Shown here piece by piece: positions 8,053-15,630 of a stretch of DNA of 39,963 nucleotides; positions within the stretch are counted from its first letter, which is position 1; the number at the start of each line of letters is the position of its first letter. The notes beneath the pieces are model-generated. The model was not told where the DNA came from. It was given only the letters and a program-made list of their open reading frames with translations, and ran no database searches. Source of the stretch: Planktomarina sp. (GTDB lineage Bacteria > Pseudomonadota > Alphaproteobacteria > Rhodobacterales > Rhodobacteraceae); contig JADHLF010000019.1 of NCBI GenBank assembly GCA_016780825.1, positions 1 through 39,963 of the forward strand. Direction: 5' to 3'. A program made the position numbers and the translations under genes.

Positions 8053-9048
8053 TTAGGCTGTGAGCTCTTTTTGCATGGTGATTTCCGTGACGCGATCATA
8101 GCCCGGGTGGGCCGTGCGGGCTGTCTCGACAAATCCGCATCTGCTGAATATCCGTTGGTTCTCCTCCAACTCGATACGCACCTGTAGCTCAAGCCGCGAC
8201 AGGTTCATGGAGCGGGCCAATTCCTCACTTGCCGCCAGCAGTACGCGCAGTGCCCCCCGGCCACGCAGGTGCTCGGCAATGGCAATTTTCCCCAGATAGA
8301 GCGCATGAGGCGAAGGCGTGGCGACCAGGCAAGCGGCAACCGGATCGCCCAGAGCCAACAGGCAACTGTTTTGGGCCATCTGCGCCAGCTTGGTTGCGGT
8401 CAATTGGTGCATCGAGCTGGGCGGATCAATGCGCCCGGTCATATAGGCGAAAGAGGTCTGAATAAGTGTGAGCATCTGCGCCAAAGCCGCGGTATCGCTG
8501 GCCTCCAATCGCCGCAACGCATGGTGCAGATCGGCCTGGCCAATCATGCGCTGATAGACCGCTGTTCCGTGCCACTTGCCAAATTTGCGCCCAACCTCCT
8601 GCAAGCTTCCCACATGGGCAAAGCCGCAACGCGCGTGCAGCTGCGCGCTCTGCGGATTTGGCAAGGTCACAATGGCCACTGCCGTATGAAACCCGCGGGC
8701 GGCCAAATGGGCAAAGAGCCTGCGATAGAGCGCCTGCGCTAGGCCGCGACCCTGTCCCTGAGGCGCCAAGTAAACACTGACCTCTGCGGTGCGATCATAG
8801 GCTGGGCGGGGACGATAGGCGGTGGCATAGGCAAAGCCTAAAATTCCCGCATCAGACTGCGCCACAAAGTAGCCATGGCTGGCAAGGTTACCAGATATGC
8901 GATCAGCTATCGTCTCCACGCTGGGTGGAACGGTTTCAAAAGAAACGGACGTCGCTTGCACGAAAGGCGCATAAATCGCCTGAATATCGGCCGCGTCCTC
9001 GCGGCGAGCCGCAACAATGGTGACATCTGCCATAGGTTTAGACATCAT
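8053..9048 (-). CDS. Tandem two-domain GNAT acetyltransferase, phosphinothricin-acetyltransferase-like N-half
   Basis: A 331-residue protein with two GNAT domains in tandem. Residues about 6-165 resemble the phosphinothricin/methionine-sulfone N-acetyltransferase group: IYAPFVQATSVSFETVPPS, GFAYATAYRPRPAYDRTAEVSVYLAPQGQGRGLAQALYRRL (acetyl-CoA loop QGQGRG), and FHTAVAIVTLPNPQSAQLHARCGF. Residues about 175-331 form a second GNAT: LYLGKIAIAEHLRGRGALRVLLAASEELA and ELEENQRIFSRCGFVETARTAHPGYDRV. Both halves keep an acetyl-CoA loop, so both may be active. The start is ATG 9048 or 9045 after GAGGGG; an in-frame ATG at 9033 gives MADVTIVAARRED. Substrates are not shown. Frame is intact through the junction, so it is a real fusion rather than two neighbouring genes. 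Confidence 0.85.
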   Translation of the reverse strand: MMSKPMADVTIVAARREDAADIQAIYAPFVQATSVSFETVPPSVETIADRISGNLASHGYFVAQSDAGILGFAYATAYRPRPAYDRTAEVSVYLAPQGQGRGLAQALYRRLFAHLAARGFHTAVAIVTLPNPQSAQLHARCGFAHVGSLQEVGRKFGKWHGTAVYQRMIGQADLHHALRRLEASDTAALAQMLTLIQTSFAYMTGRIDPPSSMHQLTATKLAQMAQNSCLLALGDPVAACLVATPSPHALYLGKIAIAEHLRGRGALRVLLAASEELARSMNLSRLELQVRIELEENQRIFSRCGFVETARTAHPGYDRVTEITMQKELTA

Positions 9049-9110
9049 CCCGGCCCCTCACCCCATATTGGAGCGCGCAGTGCGGATGTAGTGGCACAAC
9101 ACCCCCCGCA

Positions 9111-9449
9111 TTAGAACAAGCGCCCGCCAATCGGCACATTCTGATCCGGCCGCATCAAGACCACTTTGCCGGCCTCATCTGGCACACCCAGCACCAAAAT
9201 CTCAGACATCACCTTGCCAATCTGGCGCGGCGGAAAATTCACCACGGCCAGAACCTGAGTTCCAACCAAGGCTTCGGGCGTATAGTGATCGGTCAGCTGC
9301 GCGGAAGATTTCTTAATCCCAAGATCGCCGCCAAAATCCACCCAAAGCTTGATGGCTGGCACGCGGGCCTCTGGATAGGGTTCGGCTTGGGTGACCTGTC
9401 CAATGCGAATATCAAGCTGGGCAAAATCCGCATAGCTGACCTCAACCAT
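9111..9449 (-). CDS. csaA: CsaA-like tRNA-binding domain protein
   Basis: A 112-residue stand-alone EMAP/tRNA-binding OB-fold protein of the CsaA family, known as a chaperone-like protein involved in protein export in Bacillus and found widely in alphaproteobacteria. Family motifs are FAQLDIRIGQVTQAEPYPEARVPAIKLWVDFG, IKKSSAQLTDHY, and VVNFPPRQIGKVMSEILVLGVPD; the end VPIGGRLF is typical. ATG 9449 has AGGAG 7 bases upstream. Its start overlaps the proC stop by 8 bp, so it is probably the last gene of a YbjN-proC-csaA transcript. Confidence 0.92.
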   Translation of the reverse strand: MVEVSYADFAQLDIRIGQVTQAEPYPEARVPAIKLWVDFGGDLGIKKSSAQLTDHYTPEALVGTQVLAVVNFPPRQIGKVMSEILVLGVPDEAGKVVLMRPDQNVPIGGRLF

Positions 9450-10287
9450 TTGAAAGCTCCTGCGATCGTCGGCTGGCGGCGGCGACGGCTTGATCCAAAA
9501 GTTGCGGCAATCCAGCCTCGCTGCGCATCAAGATCTCAAGCGCCGCTTGGGTCGTGCCATTGGGGCTGGTGACATTGATCCGAAGTTGCTCGGCACTCTC
9601 ACCTGACTGGACCGCCAAAGCACCTGCCCCCGCCACAGTGGCCTGGGCAAGCTGCATCGCCATATCCTCTGGCAACCCTTGGTTCACCCCCGCCGCTGCC
9701 AAAGCCTCAATCATCAAAAAGACATAGGCCGGACCCGAGCCAGACACGCCCGTGACCGCATCCATTTGCTGTTCATTTTGCAACACAAGCGTCTGACCCA
9801 CAGCTGCCATCAGGCTTTGCGCCTCCGCGACATCTTTCTCCGTCGCCCGCCTATTTCCGATGAGCGCTGTGATTCCTTGACCAATGGCGGCAGGCGTATT
9901 TGGCATGGCGCGCACAATCGGCGTGAATTTCCCCAAAACGTCCTCAAAAGCTGCGATCGGCGTTCCAGCAGCCACCGAGATGAATAAGGTTGTCGCCGAC
10001 CCAAACCGCTGCAACCGAGGCAGGGCTTCCCCCATCATCTGCGGTTTGACCGCCACCAAAACCACGGCGGGGTCATCGGGCAGCATTTCATTCACACGCA
10101 CGCCTATGGACAAAAGCCACTCACTGGGTTTGGGGTCCAAGATCCAAACAGATTTCGGATCAATCCCCTGCTCAAGCCAACCGCTCAAGAGTGCCGACCC
10201 CATTTTTCCGCAGCCAAGCAGCACCAAGCCACGATTTAAAATATTACTTGAAAACATCTCCAAACCCGTATTCGCCTTTCCTCGCAT
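9442..10287 (-). CDS. proC: Pyrroline-5-carboxylate reductase
   Basis: A P5C reductase that makes L-proline from 1-pyrroline-5-carboxylate with NAD(P)H. The Rossmann motif LVLLGCGKMGSALLSGWLEQG is close to the N-terminus. Later come VLVAVKPQMM, SVAAGTPIAAFE, IVRAMPNTPAAIGQG, VTGVSGSGPAYVFLMIEALAAAGVNQGLP and RINVTSPNGTTQAALEIL, together the ProC signature region. The start is uncertain: ATG 10287 lies 3 bp after the stop of the YbjN gene and would be translationally coupled (281 residues), while ATG 10257 gives 271 residues starting MFSSNILNRG, closer to the family length but with a GGAG too near it. Confidence 0.95.
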   Translation of the reverse strand: MRGKANTGLEMFSSNILNRGLVLLGCGKMGSALLSGWLEQGIDPKSVWILDPKPSEWLLSIGVRVNEMLPDDPAVVLVAVKPQMMGEALPRLQRFGSATTLFISVAAGTPIAAFEDVLGKFTPIVRAMPNTPAAIGQGITALIGNRRATEKDVAEAQSLMAAVGQTLVLQNEQQMDAVTGVSGSGPAYVFLMIEALAAAGVNQGLPEDMAMQLAQATVAGAGALAVQSGESAEQLRINVTSPNGTTQAALEILMRSEAGLPQLLDQAVAAASRRSQELSNG

Positions 10288-10290
10288 ATC

Positions 10291-10794
10291 CTACGCATGG
10301 CCGTGGGCCTCTGCAATGGCCACTTTCAATGCCGTCTCAAGATCTTTTTCGCCCCATGTGACCATTTGAAAGGCCGGGTAATAGCGCTCAGCCGAAGTGA
10401 CGGCCGCAGAAATCATTGTATCAATCTGATCGGGTGTCGCCATTTGCCCATTGGACAAGATCAACCCATAGCGATAGGCCATCAACCGCTCCGCGCTCCA
10501 ATAGGTGAAACTGCCGGCCCAGCACATATCATTGACCGCGTTGAGGGCTTCATAGAGGGGCGCCATCCGATGGGCCGGCGGGTCCATCTCGAAGCTACAG
10601 ATCAAACGCAGGGTTTGATCGGGCTCACACCAAGCCAAAGTGATCGAATAGCTGCGCCATTGTCCGGCCATCTCCATTGAGATTTGATCATCCGCAATCC
10701 GGTCGAACTGCCATTCTTGATGAGTGGCTATATCCTCCACAATATCTATGGGATGCAGATCTTCAAAATCATAGGCGTGATTGGACAGTGCCAT
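10291..10794 (-). CDS. YbjN domain-containing protein
   Basis: A 167-residue soluble protein of the YbjN type, a fold related to type III secretion chaperones. In Roseobacters it is regularly found directly upstream of proC. The sequence shows the N-terminal HPIDIVEDIATHQEWQFDRIADDQISMEMAG, the core YSITLAWCEPDQTLRLICSFEM, and NDMCWAGSFTYWSAERLMAYRYGL. The biochemical function is unknown. The ATG at 10794 (MALSNHAYDFED) has AAGGGGG 6 bases upstream; longer frames to 10914 add unlike sequence. It is the first gene of the leftward group with proC and csaA. Confidence 0.88.
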   Translation of the reverse strand: MALSNHAYDFEDLHPIDIVEDIATHQEWQFDRIADDQISMEMAGQWRSYSITLAWCEPDQTLRLICSFEMDPPAHRMAPLYEALNAVNDMCWAGSFTYWSAERLMAYRYGLILSNGQMATPDQIDTMISAAVTSAERYYPAFQMVTWGEKDLETALKVAIAEAHGHA

Positions 10795-10922
10795 AAAGAA
10801 CCCCCTTTCGGGCCAAAACTCGAGTCCGGCGCCTCTACAACCCCTTGTACACTCCCCAAGATTTTGCGGCCACCGAGCATTTCTATACAACGTATGGTGT
10901 CCTTTGACCGGCAAGCTGTCCA

Positions 10923-10960
10923 GTCATTTATCTGGGGATAAGTCATTTATCTGTGGACAA
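10923..10960. repeat. Tandem 19-bp direct repeat with DnaA-box-like ends
   Basis: Two imperfect copies with period 19 bp share GTCATTTATCTG at 10923 and 10942. They end in TGGGGATAA and TGTGGACAA, each one base different from TGTGGATAA, the complement of the DnaA box TTATCCACA. They lie in the 277-bp gap between ubiK and the YbjN gene, about 130 bp upstream of the latter. Function unknown. Confidence 0.5.
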
Positions 10961-10994
10961 GATGGCAAAATTACCCTCCCGCAGCCGCAAAACC

Positions 10995-11022
10995 AAAAAA
11001 GCCGCCCCAAAAGGACGGCCTT
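10995..11022 (-). terminator. Rho-independent terminator of ubiK
   Basis: On the minus strand a GGCCGTCC / GGGGCGGC stem (one G-U pair) with a TTTT loop is followed by a run of six T. It lies about 50 bp past the ubiK stop. Confidence 0.8.
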
Positions 11023-11071
11023 CTGGCACGGCAAGCGGTCACGCGTCAAAACCCGGCGAGGGCAGCCTCGC

Positions 11072-11353
11072 TTAAGACTTGGGCGCGGCCTTAGATTTCG
11101 GTGCCTTTTTCGCAGCGGCAGCCTCTAACGCCTCCAGCCGCGCGCTCAATTCATCATTTTGCGCCCGGGCCTTTTGCGCCATGGCCCGTACCGCGTCGAA
11201 TTCTTCACGGGTGACAAAATTGCGATCCGCCAGCCAGCGGTCCATGAAGCTTTTCATGGCATTCTCCGCCTCATCCTTGGCGCCTTGCGCGATACCCATC
11301 GCATTGGTCATGATTTGGCTCATGTCGTCCATGAACTTATTCTTGCTCTGCAT
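11072..11353 (-). CDS. ubiK: UbiK-family (BMFP domain) ubiquinone biosynthesis accessory factor
   Basis: A 93-residue protein of the BMFP/YqiC family. UbiK assists the late steps of aerobic ubiquinone synthesis in E. coli, probably as a lipid-binding scaffold. The N-terminal amphipathic helix includes MSQIMTNAMGIAQGAKDEAENAMKSF. The conserved block DRNFVTREEFDAVRAMAQKARAQNDELSARLEALEAA forms a coiled coil. A Lys/Ala/Pro tail follows (KKAPKSKAAPKS). ATG 11353 has AAGGAG 7 bases upstream. The gene is divergent from lgt and ends in its own terminator. Family assignment is firm; the ubiquinone role is known from gammaproteobacteria. Confidence 0.9.
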   Translation of the reverse strand: MQSKNKFMDDMSQIMTNAMGIAQGAKDEAENAMKSFMDRWLADRNFVTREEFDAVRAMAQKARAQNDELSARLEALEAAAAKKAPKSKAAPKS

Positions 11354-11455
11354 CCTCTGTCTCCTTGGCGGCGATAAATCGCTTTGGTTCTATATGGGGG
11401 CTAATAACGCGGAACTCAAGGTTGACTTACTGCGCCGCTCTGGGAATGAAGGGGC

Positions 11456-12385
11456 ATGATGGCTTCGATTCCCTTTCCAGATGTCTCGCCCACCCTTTTT
11501 TCGGTGGATATACCGCTCTGGCAATTTTCACTGGCTGGCATGGATTTTAGCCTCGGTGGGTTTGAACTTGCCCTGCGCTGGTATGCGCTGGCCTATATCG
11601 CTGGTATTTTGCTCGCCTCCTGGATTATGCGCCGTGCCCTGCGCCGGCCGGCGCTCTGGCCGCAAGATCGGCCTGCCTTTAGTGAATCCAACCTCGATGA
11701 TCTCATCACCTGGTTGATCTTTGGCATTATCATAGGGGGACGATTGGGATATGTGCTGTTCTACAACCCCAGCTATTACCTCGCAAACCCCGCGGCAGCC
11801 CTCCGAATTTTTGACGGGGGCATGTCCTTTCACGGCGGTTTTCTGGGCGTTGTTGCGGCCGGGTTATTGTTTTGCCGCAAGCACAAGATCGCACTGCTCA
11901 AAGCCTCAGATGTGATGGCAGCCTCGGCACCAGCGGGCCTGCTCTTTGGCCGGCTGGCGAATTTCATCAATGCCGAGCTCTGGGGCAGAGAAACCACCCT
12001 GCCTTGGGGGCTGATCTTTCCAGGCGTGGACGCTCAAACATGTGTTCAAGCGGCCACCGGCCTTTGCGCGCGCCATCCCTCGCAGCTTTATGAGGCCTTG
12101 GGCGAAGGGCTTATCCTGGGCGCAGTTTTGCTTTATCTTCTGTTTCGCACCGGAGCATTGCGCCGCAGCGGTCTGTTGACCGGGATCTTTTTGATCGGAT
12201 ATGGCCTGACGAGGTTCATGGTCGAATGGGTGCGCCAACCCGATGCGCAGTTTCAAACTCTGGACAACCCGATTGGCTACGCCTTGCAACTTGGTCCGAC
12301 CGGTCTGACCATGGGCCAAATTCTGACCCTGCCGATGCTGCTGGCCGGGCTATGGTTGATCCAGAAGGCACGCGCCAGGCCATGA
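11456..12385 (+). CDS. lgt: Prolipoprotein diacylglyceryl transferase
   Basis: A 309-residue inner-membrane enzyme that transfers diacylglycerol from phosphatidylglycerol to the lipobox Cys of prolipoproteins. Several hydrophobic helices are visible (for example YALAYIAGILLASWIM, LITWLIFGIIIGGRLGYVLFY). Family motifs are GGMSFHGGFLGVV with the essential His, and the Lgt signature GRLANFINAELWGR. RHPSQLYEALGEG follows. The start is ATG 11456 or the adjacent 11459, both behind GAAGGGG. The stop overlaps the next gene as ATGA. Its substrates in this window would include the four lipoproteins at 25097-30406. Confidence 0.96.
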   Translation: MMASIPFPDVSPTLFSVDIPLWQFSLAGMDFSLGGFELALRWYALAYIAGILLASWIMRRALRRPALWPQDRPAFSESNLDDLITWLIFGIIIGGRLGYVLFYNPSYYLANPAAALRIFDGGMSFHGGFLGVVAAGLLFCRKHKIALLKASDVMAASAPAGLLFGRLANFINAELWGRETTLPWGLIFPGVDAQTCVQAATGLCARHPSQLYEALGEGLILGAVLLYLLFRTGALRRSGLLTGIFLIGYGLTRFMVEWVRQPDAQFQTLDNPIGYALQLGPTGLTMGQILTLPMLLAGLWLIQKARARP

Positions 12386-13443
12386 CCGCCCTGGCCGAGA
12401 TATTGCGCCAACGCATTGCGCAGCACGGCCCCATAACCCTTGCTGATTATATGGGCGAGTGCCTGCTCCATCCCAAGCACGGATATTACACACAGCAAGA
12501 GGCCTTCGGCCGCAGCGGCGATTTCATCACGGCACCAGAGATCAGCCAAATGTTCGGCGAAATGATCGGCCTCGCTCTTGGCGCCACTTGGCAGGCACAG
12601 GGCGCACCCAAGGATGCCATTGTGGCGGAATTGGGGCCGGGACGTGGCACATTGATGCAGGACCTGCGCCGCATCGCGCCGGCTGTGCCGGGCTTTGAGA
12701 GCTTGCCAGTCCATATGATCGAAGCCTCGCCGAAATTGCGCCAACGGCAATCGGATGCGCTGCCCGGTGTGATCCATCACGCCGAGGCAAGCGGGCTGCC
12801 ACAAGCGCCGCTCTTTCTCATTGCCAATGAATTTTTTGACGCCCTGCCCATCCGGCAATTTCGCCGCCACGCCGCCGGCTGGGAGGAAATATTGGTAGGA
12901 TGTGATGCCAATGGCCTGCGCTTTGGCAAGGCCGCGCCGCTACCCTATCCTTTTCTCGACCATCGGCTTGAGGATACAAAAGCCGGCATGATCGTTGAAT
13001 ATTGCCCCGCACTCCCGCCCATTGTGGCCGAGCTGGCACAGCGCATCGCCGATCACGGCGGTGCGGCGCTGATCATTGACTATGGCGATTGGCGCTCGCA
13101 AGGCGACACAGTGCAGGCCGTCAACCATCACCAACCCGCCGATCCTTTGGCCGCGCCCGGGACCGCGGATCTCACGGCCCATCTGGACTTCGAAGCCCTG
13201 TATAACGCGGCCAAGGCCGCAGGGCTGCGCCCGACCCGTTTGACAACGCAGGGGGTATTCTTGGAGCGATTGGGCCTCACTCAGCGCGCGCAAACCCTGG
13301 CCAAATCCCTGAGCGGGGCGGCGCTTGACTCCCACATTGCCGCGCATCGCCGCCTCAGCCACCCTGACGAAATGGGCGGGCTATTCAAGGTCATGGGCCT
13401 TGTGGCAGAGGGCGCGGCCGTACCGCCGGGACTTGAACCATGA
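12382..13443 (+). CDS. MidA/NDUFAF7-type SAM-dependent methyltransferase (DUF185)
   Basis: A 353-residue class I methyltransferase of the MidA/NDUFAF7 family. Mitochondrial NDUFAF7 methylates an Arg of complex I subunit NDUFS2; bacterial members are thought to act in the same way. Visible are ITLADYMGECLLHPKHGYYTQQEAFGRSGDFITAPEISQMFGEMIG, the SAM-binding VAELGPGRGTLMQDLRR, FLIANEFFDALPIRQF and ALIIDYGDW. ATG 12382 overlaps the lgt stop, and the gene ends overlapping the pgeF start, so all three genes are translationally coupled. The target in this organism is not shown. Confidence 0.92.
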   Translation: MTALAEILRQRIAQHGPITLADYMGECLLHPKHGYYTQQEAFGRSGDFITAPEISQMFGEMIGLALGATWQAQGAPKDAIVAELGPGRGTLMQDLRRIAPAVPGFESLPVHMIEASPKLRQRQSDALPGVIHHAEASGLPQAPLFLIANEFFDALPIRQFRRHAAGWEEILVGCDANGLRFGKAAPLPYPFLDHRLEDTKAGMIVEYCPALPPIVAELAQRIADHGGAALIIDYGDWRSQGDTVQAVNHHQPADPLAAPGTADLTAHLDFEALYNAAKAAGLRPTRLTTQGVFLERLGLTQRAQTLAKSLSGAALDSHIAAHRRLSHPDEMGGLFKVMGLVAEGAAVPPGLEP

Positions 13444-14195
13444 CGCTCACGCCCCTCACATCTGACCTTCTGGCGGAGGTGCCGCATGGGTTTTTCACCC
13501 GGATGGGTGGCAGCTCAACGGGCATGTACCATGGGTTGAACTGCGGCAAAGGCTCGGGTGACACGCCCGAAACGGTCCAGAGCAATCGCGCAGCGGTTGC
13601 GGATTTTTTTGGACGGCCAGCCGATCGCTTGCAATCGGTGCATCAAACCCATTCAGCGCAGGTGCAGATCCTAACGGCTCCGCTCAGCGATGCGCCCAAA
13701 GCCGATGCCATGGTGACCGCGACTGCGAGCGTGATCTTGGGGGTTCTTACGGCCGATTGTCAGCCCGTGTTGTTTCATGACGCAAAAGCCGGCGTCATTG
13801 GCGCCGCCCATGCGGGCTATAAGGGCGCCAAACTGGGGGTTTTGCAAAATACCCTCGCGGCGATGGAGACCCTCGGTGCCCGACGACAAGATATTTGCGC
13901 GGTCATCGGACCCTGCATCAGTCAAAAGGCCTATGAGGTTGGGCCGGAGTTTCTTGAAGAGATCTGCCACGATGCCCCTGACGCCCTGCGCTTTTTCGCT
14001 CAGGGCAAGGGAGATCGGTATCAGTTTGATCTGCCAAGCTACAGTTTGGACCAGCTGCGCGCAGCTGGGGTCAAAGAGGCGGCATGGACCGGCCATTGCA
14101 CCTATAGCGCGCCGGATCAATTTTACTCTTATCGCCGCTCCGTGCATGAACAGCAGCCCGACTATGGCCGGCTGATCTCTTGTATTTGCCTGTAA
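13440..14195 (+). CDS. pgeF: PgeF/YfiH multicopper polyphenol oxidase-like (laccase domain) protein
   Basis: A 251-residue protein of the YfiH/PgeF/LACC1 family. E. coli PgeF removes wrongly built-in L-Ser from UDP-MurNAc peptides; other members show purine nucleoside phosphorylase or oxidase activity. Conserved metal ligands are visible in QSVHQTHSAQV, VLTADCQPVLFHD and GAAHAGYKGAKLG. The C-terminal block IGPCISQKAYEVGPEF and YSAPDQFYSYRRS is also typical. ATG 13440 overlaps the preceding stop. A T7 run at 13604-13610 is inside the gene and the frame is intact there. The gene ends the lgt group. Confidence 0.92.
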   Translation: MTLTPLTSDLLAEVPHGFFTRMGGSSTGMYHGLNCGKGSGDTPETVQSNRAAVADFFGRPADRLQSVHQTHSAQVQILTAPLSDAPKADAMVTATASVILGVLTADCQPVLFHDAKAGVIGAAHAGYKGAKLGVLQNTLAAMETLGARRQDICAVIGPCISQKAYEVGPEFLEEICHDAPDALRFFAQGKGDRYQFDLPSYSLDQLRAAGVKEAAWTGHCTYSAPDQFYSYRRSVHEQQPDYGRLISCICL

Positions 14196-14244
14196 CGTCC
14201 TAAGACCTCTGCATAACGCCATTACACCCCGAAATGAGGGCAGC

Positions 14245-14303
14245 AACTGCCGAGGCGCAGGCAGGCGCTGCCCGGTGTTGCCACCGGGCAATGCACGGCA
14301 GTT
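14245..14303 (+). terminator. Nested hairpin after pgeF (terminator or structured RNA)
   Basis: A perfect 9-bp stem TGCCCGGTG (14269-14277) / CACCGGGCA (14282-14290) with a TTGC loop sits inside an outer 7-bp stem AACTGCC (14245-14251) / GGCAGTT (14297-14303), followed by TTGAG. It lies 50 bp past pgeF and before the convergent TIR gene. The tight inner stem suits a terminator, but the T-run is short. The rest of the 224-bp gap shows nothing clear. Confidence 0.6.
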
Positions 14304-14419
14304 TTGAGTCCAAATTTTTGGTGCTGCGGACTTCTCCATTGGCAACCGGGGCATTTGGCAAGAAATATTCCACACACCTCCGATCTCTCAATCTTAATGC
14401 TATCAAAATCAGTTTACAT

Positions 14420-14977
14420 TTAACCATCGCTGTCGTTAACGCTGCTATCCTCATCATCGCTGATCTGCCCAGAAGTAATACGATCAACGAACCGATCCAC
14501 GAAAAATGGCAACTCCATAATCATCATCCATGAATACTTGCTGTCGTCAAAAAGCATTCCTGCATAGCGACTTCGGGTCATCGACCTAAGTGTACGTCTC
14601 AAATCCTCAGCAACCCTGCTTGCTTGTTTCGGGGGTGCATTTTTTAGTTCTCTATGTGCTTCTACAAGGATTTCTGAAATCCAAGGCATTGTTTCTCTAT
14701 AAAGCCCTGCGGAAATGAGTAGCCCATAGCTGCCAGTTCGGTCTTCTGCGGTCATCATTAACATTTCTTCCATAAACCTTGGGTGAATGCTCCGTACTCG
14801 TGATCCCGACGCGCGCAGTTTTCCTTCGGCCCAGTCAGGGTCGAAGGCGAACATTCTGGTGGCTAATCCACGTACTTGGGAAACCAAATCTTCCATGACT
14901 TCGGTTTGCGGGCGCACATGATTTTTTGATTCTGCTTTTGCTGGAATTGCATCAATTTTTTTTGAAGTTTCGGCCAA
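14420..14977 (-). CDS. C-terminal part of split TIR-domain protein (second frame)
   Basis: This frame is open over about 185 codons. It has no good start (first possible codon TTG 14977, inside the upstream TIR frame) and no ribosome-binding site. It reads IDAIPAKAESKNHVRPQTEVMEDLVSQVRGLATRMFAFDPDWAEG..., then a helical region with APPKQASRVAEDLRRTLRSM and MMIMELPFFVDRFVDRITSG, ending in an acidic tail (DDEDSSVNDSDG). I do not recognise the domain; similar helical tails follow TIR domains in bacterial TIR proteins. Joined to the 14863-15414 frame by one extra A in the A8 tract at 14956-14963, it gives a continuous protein of about 331 residues. It is therefore best read as the effector or oligomerisation half of the same gene. 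Confidence 0.75.
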   Translation of the reverse strand: MAETSKKIDAIPAKAESKNHVRPQTEVMEDLVSQVRGLATRMFAFDPDWAEGKLRASGSRVRSIHPRFMEEMLMMTAEDRTGSYGLLISAGLYRETMPWISEILVEAHRELKNAPPKQASRVAEDLRRTLRSMTRSRYAGMLFDDSKYSWMMIMELPFFVDRFVDRITSGQISDDEDSSVNDSDG

Positions 14978-15414
14978 AGGTCTGGTACAAGTTCTTCAAT
15001 AGTTGCATCATCGGTCTTCTTGTCGTCGGAAGCTGCATTGATGGCATTGAGCGTGTCCAGCATTCCCTGCTCATCGACCTTCGACGCTTGAAACTGCTGC
15101 AAAGGACCGCTTAGATCACTCAATTCGAGGCCAAATAGTAGGGGAATGACCTTTCCGACCTGCATGGATTTGGAAAGAGCGCCCGCTTCAAACATTATCC
15201 ATTCCGACGAAATGTTTTCTGGAGTGATGCATAGGATTCCGAAATCTGAACTTTCAAGCTCCCCTGCGATTGCTTGCGCCCAACGATCCCCAGCTGAAAT
15301 GTCCTTGTCCGAAACAAACGGTTTTGCGTGTTGTACGATTAGAGGAATCCACCCCTTTAATGCATTGGCCATAGCCTTACTTCGCGTAACGCTCCAAGAA
15401 ATAAATACTTTCAT
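14863..15414 (-). CDS. TIR-domain protein, N-terminal part (frame changes at A8 tract)
   Basis: The first about 135 residues are a bacterial TIR domain: MKVFISWSVTRSKAMANAL (beta-A/alpha-A), PFVSDKDISAGDRWAQAIAGELESSDFGILCITPENISSEWIMFEAGALSKSM, in which E76 of WIMFE is placed where NADase TIRs carry the catalytic Glu, and VIPLLFGLELSDLSGPLQQFQA. As given, the frame then runs through LWPKLQKKLMQFQQKQN to a stop at 14863, a Lys/Gln-rich tail that looks like off-frame sequence. ATG 15414 has GGAG 8 bases upstream. TIR domains in bacterial defence proteins cleave NAD+ or make signalling nucleotides on phage infection; that role is inference. The gene stands alone between core genes and is less GC-rich than its neighbours, suggesting acquisition. 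The 216 bp upstream hold no gene I can support. Confidence 0.8.
   Translation of the reverse strand: MKVFISWSVTRSKAMANALKGWIPLIVQHAKPFVSDKDISAGDRWAQAIAGELESSDFGILCITPENISSEWIMFEAGALSKSMQVGKVIPLLFGLELSDLSGPLQQFQASKVDEQGMLDTLNAINAASDDKKTDDATIEELVPDLWPKLQKKLMQFQQKQNQKIMCARKPKSWKIWFPKYVD
14956..14963 (-). repeat. A8 homopolymer at the TIR frame change
   Basis: The minus strand reads CTT CAA AAA AAA TTG in the TIR frame. The last seven A form A-AAA-AAA in the phase needed for -1 ribosomal frameshifting (X-XXY-YYZ). Slipping back one base, or one extra A in DNA or RNA, continues as ATT GAT GCA in the C-terminal frame. One A fewer gives an immediate TGA. Confidence 0.9.
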
Positions 15415-15630
15415 CAAATTTTCTCCAAATTTTTTTTAACAATTATCGTACACAACTCATTAGAGAAGTGAAACCTGCAATGAGCTATGAAGGTTTTCGT
15501 CGCTGGCGCGTCGAGGACAGCTTTGTCCCGCGTTGTATAAATTCATCAGCGGTGCCACAAAGCCTTGCTCCGCGCCCGCCCTGCCACATGCGTAGACCGG
15601 TTGGTTTTATTTGGAGCTGGGGTGCTGTGC

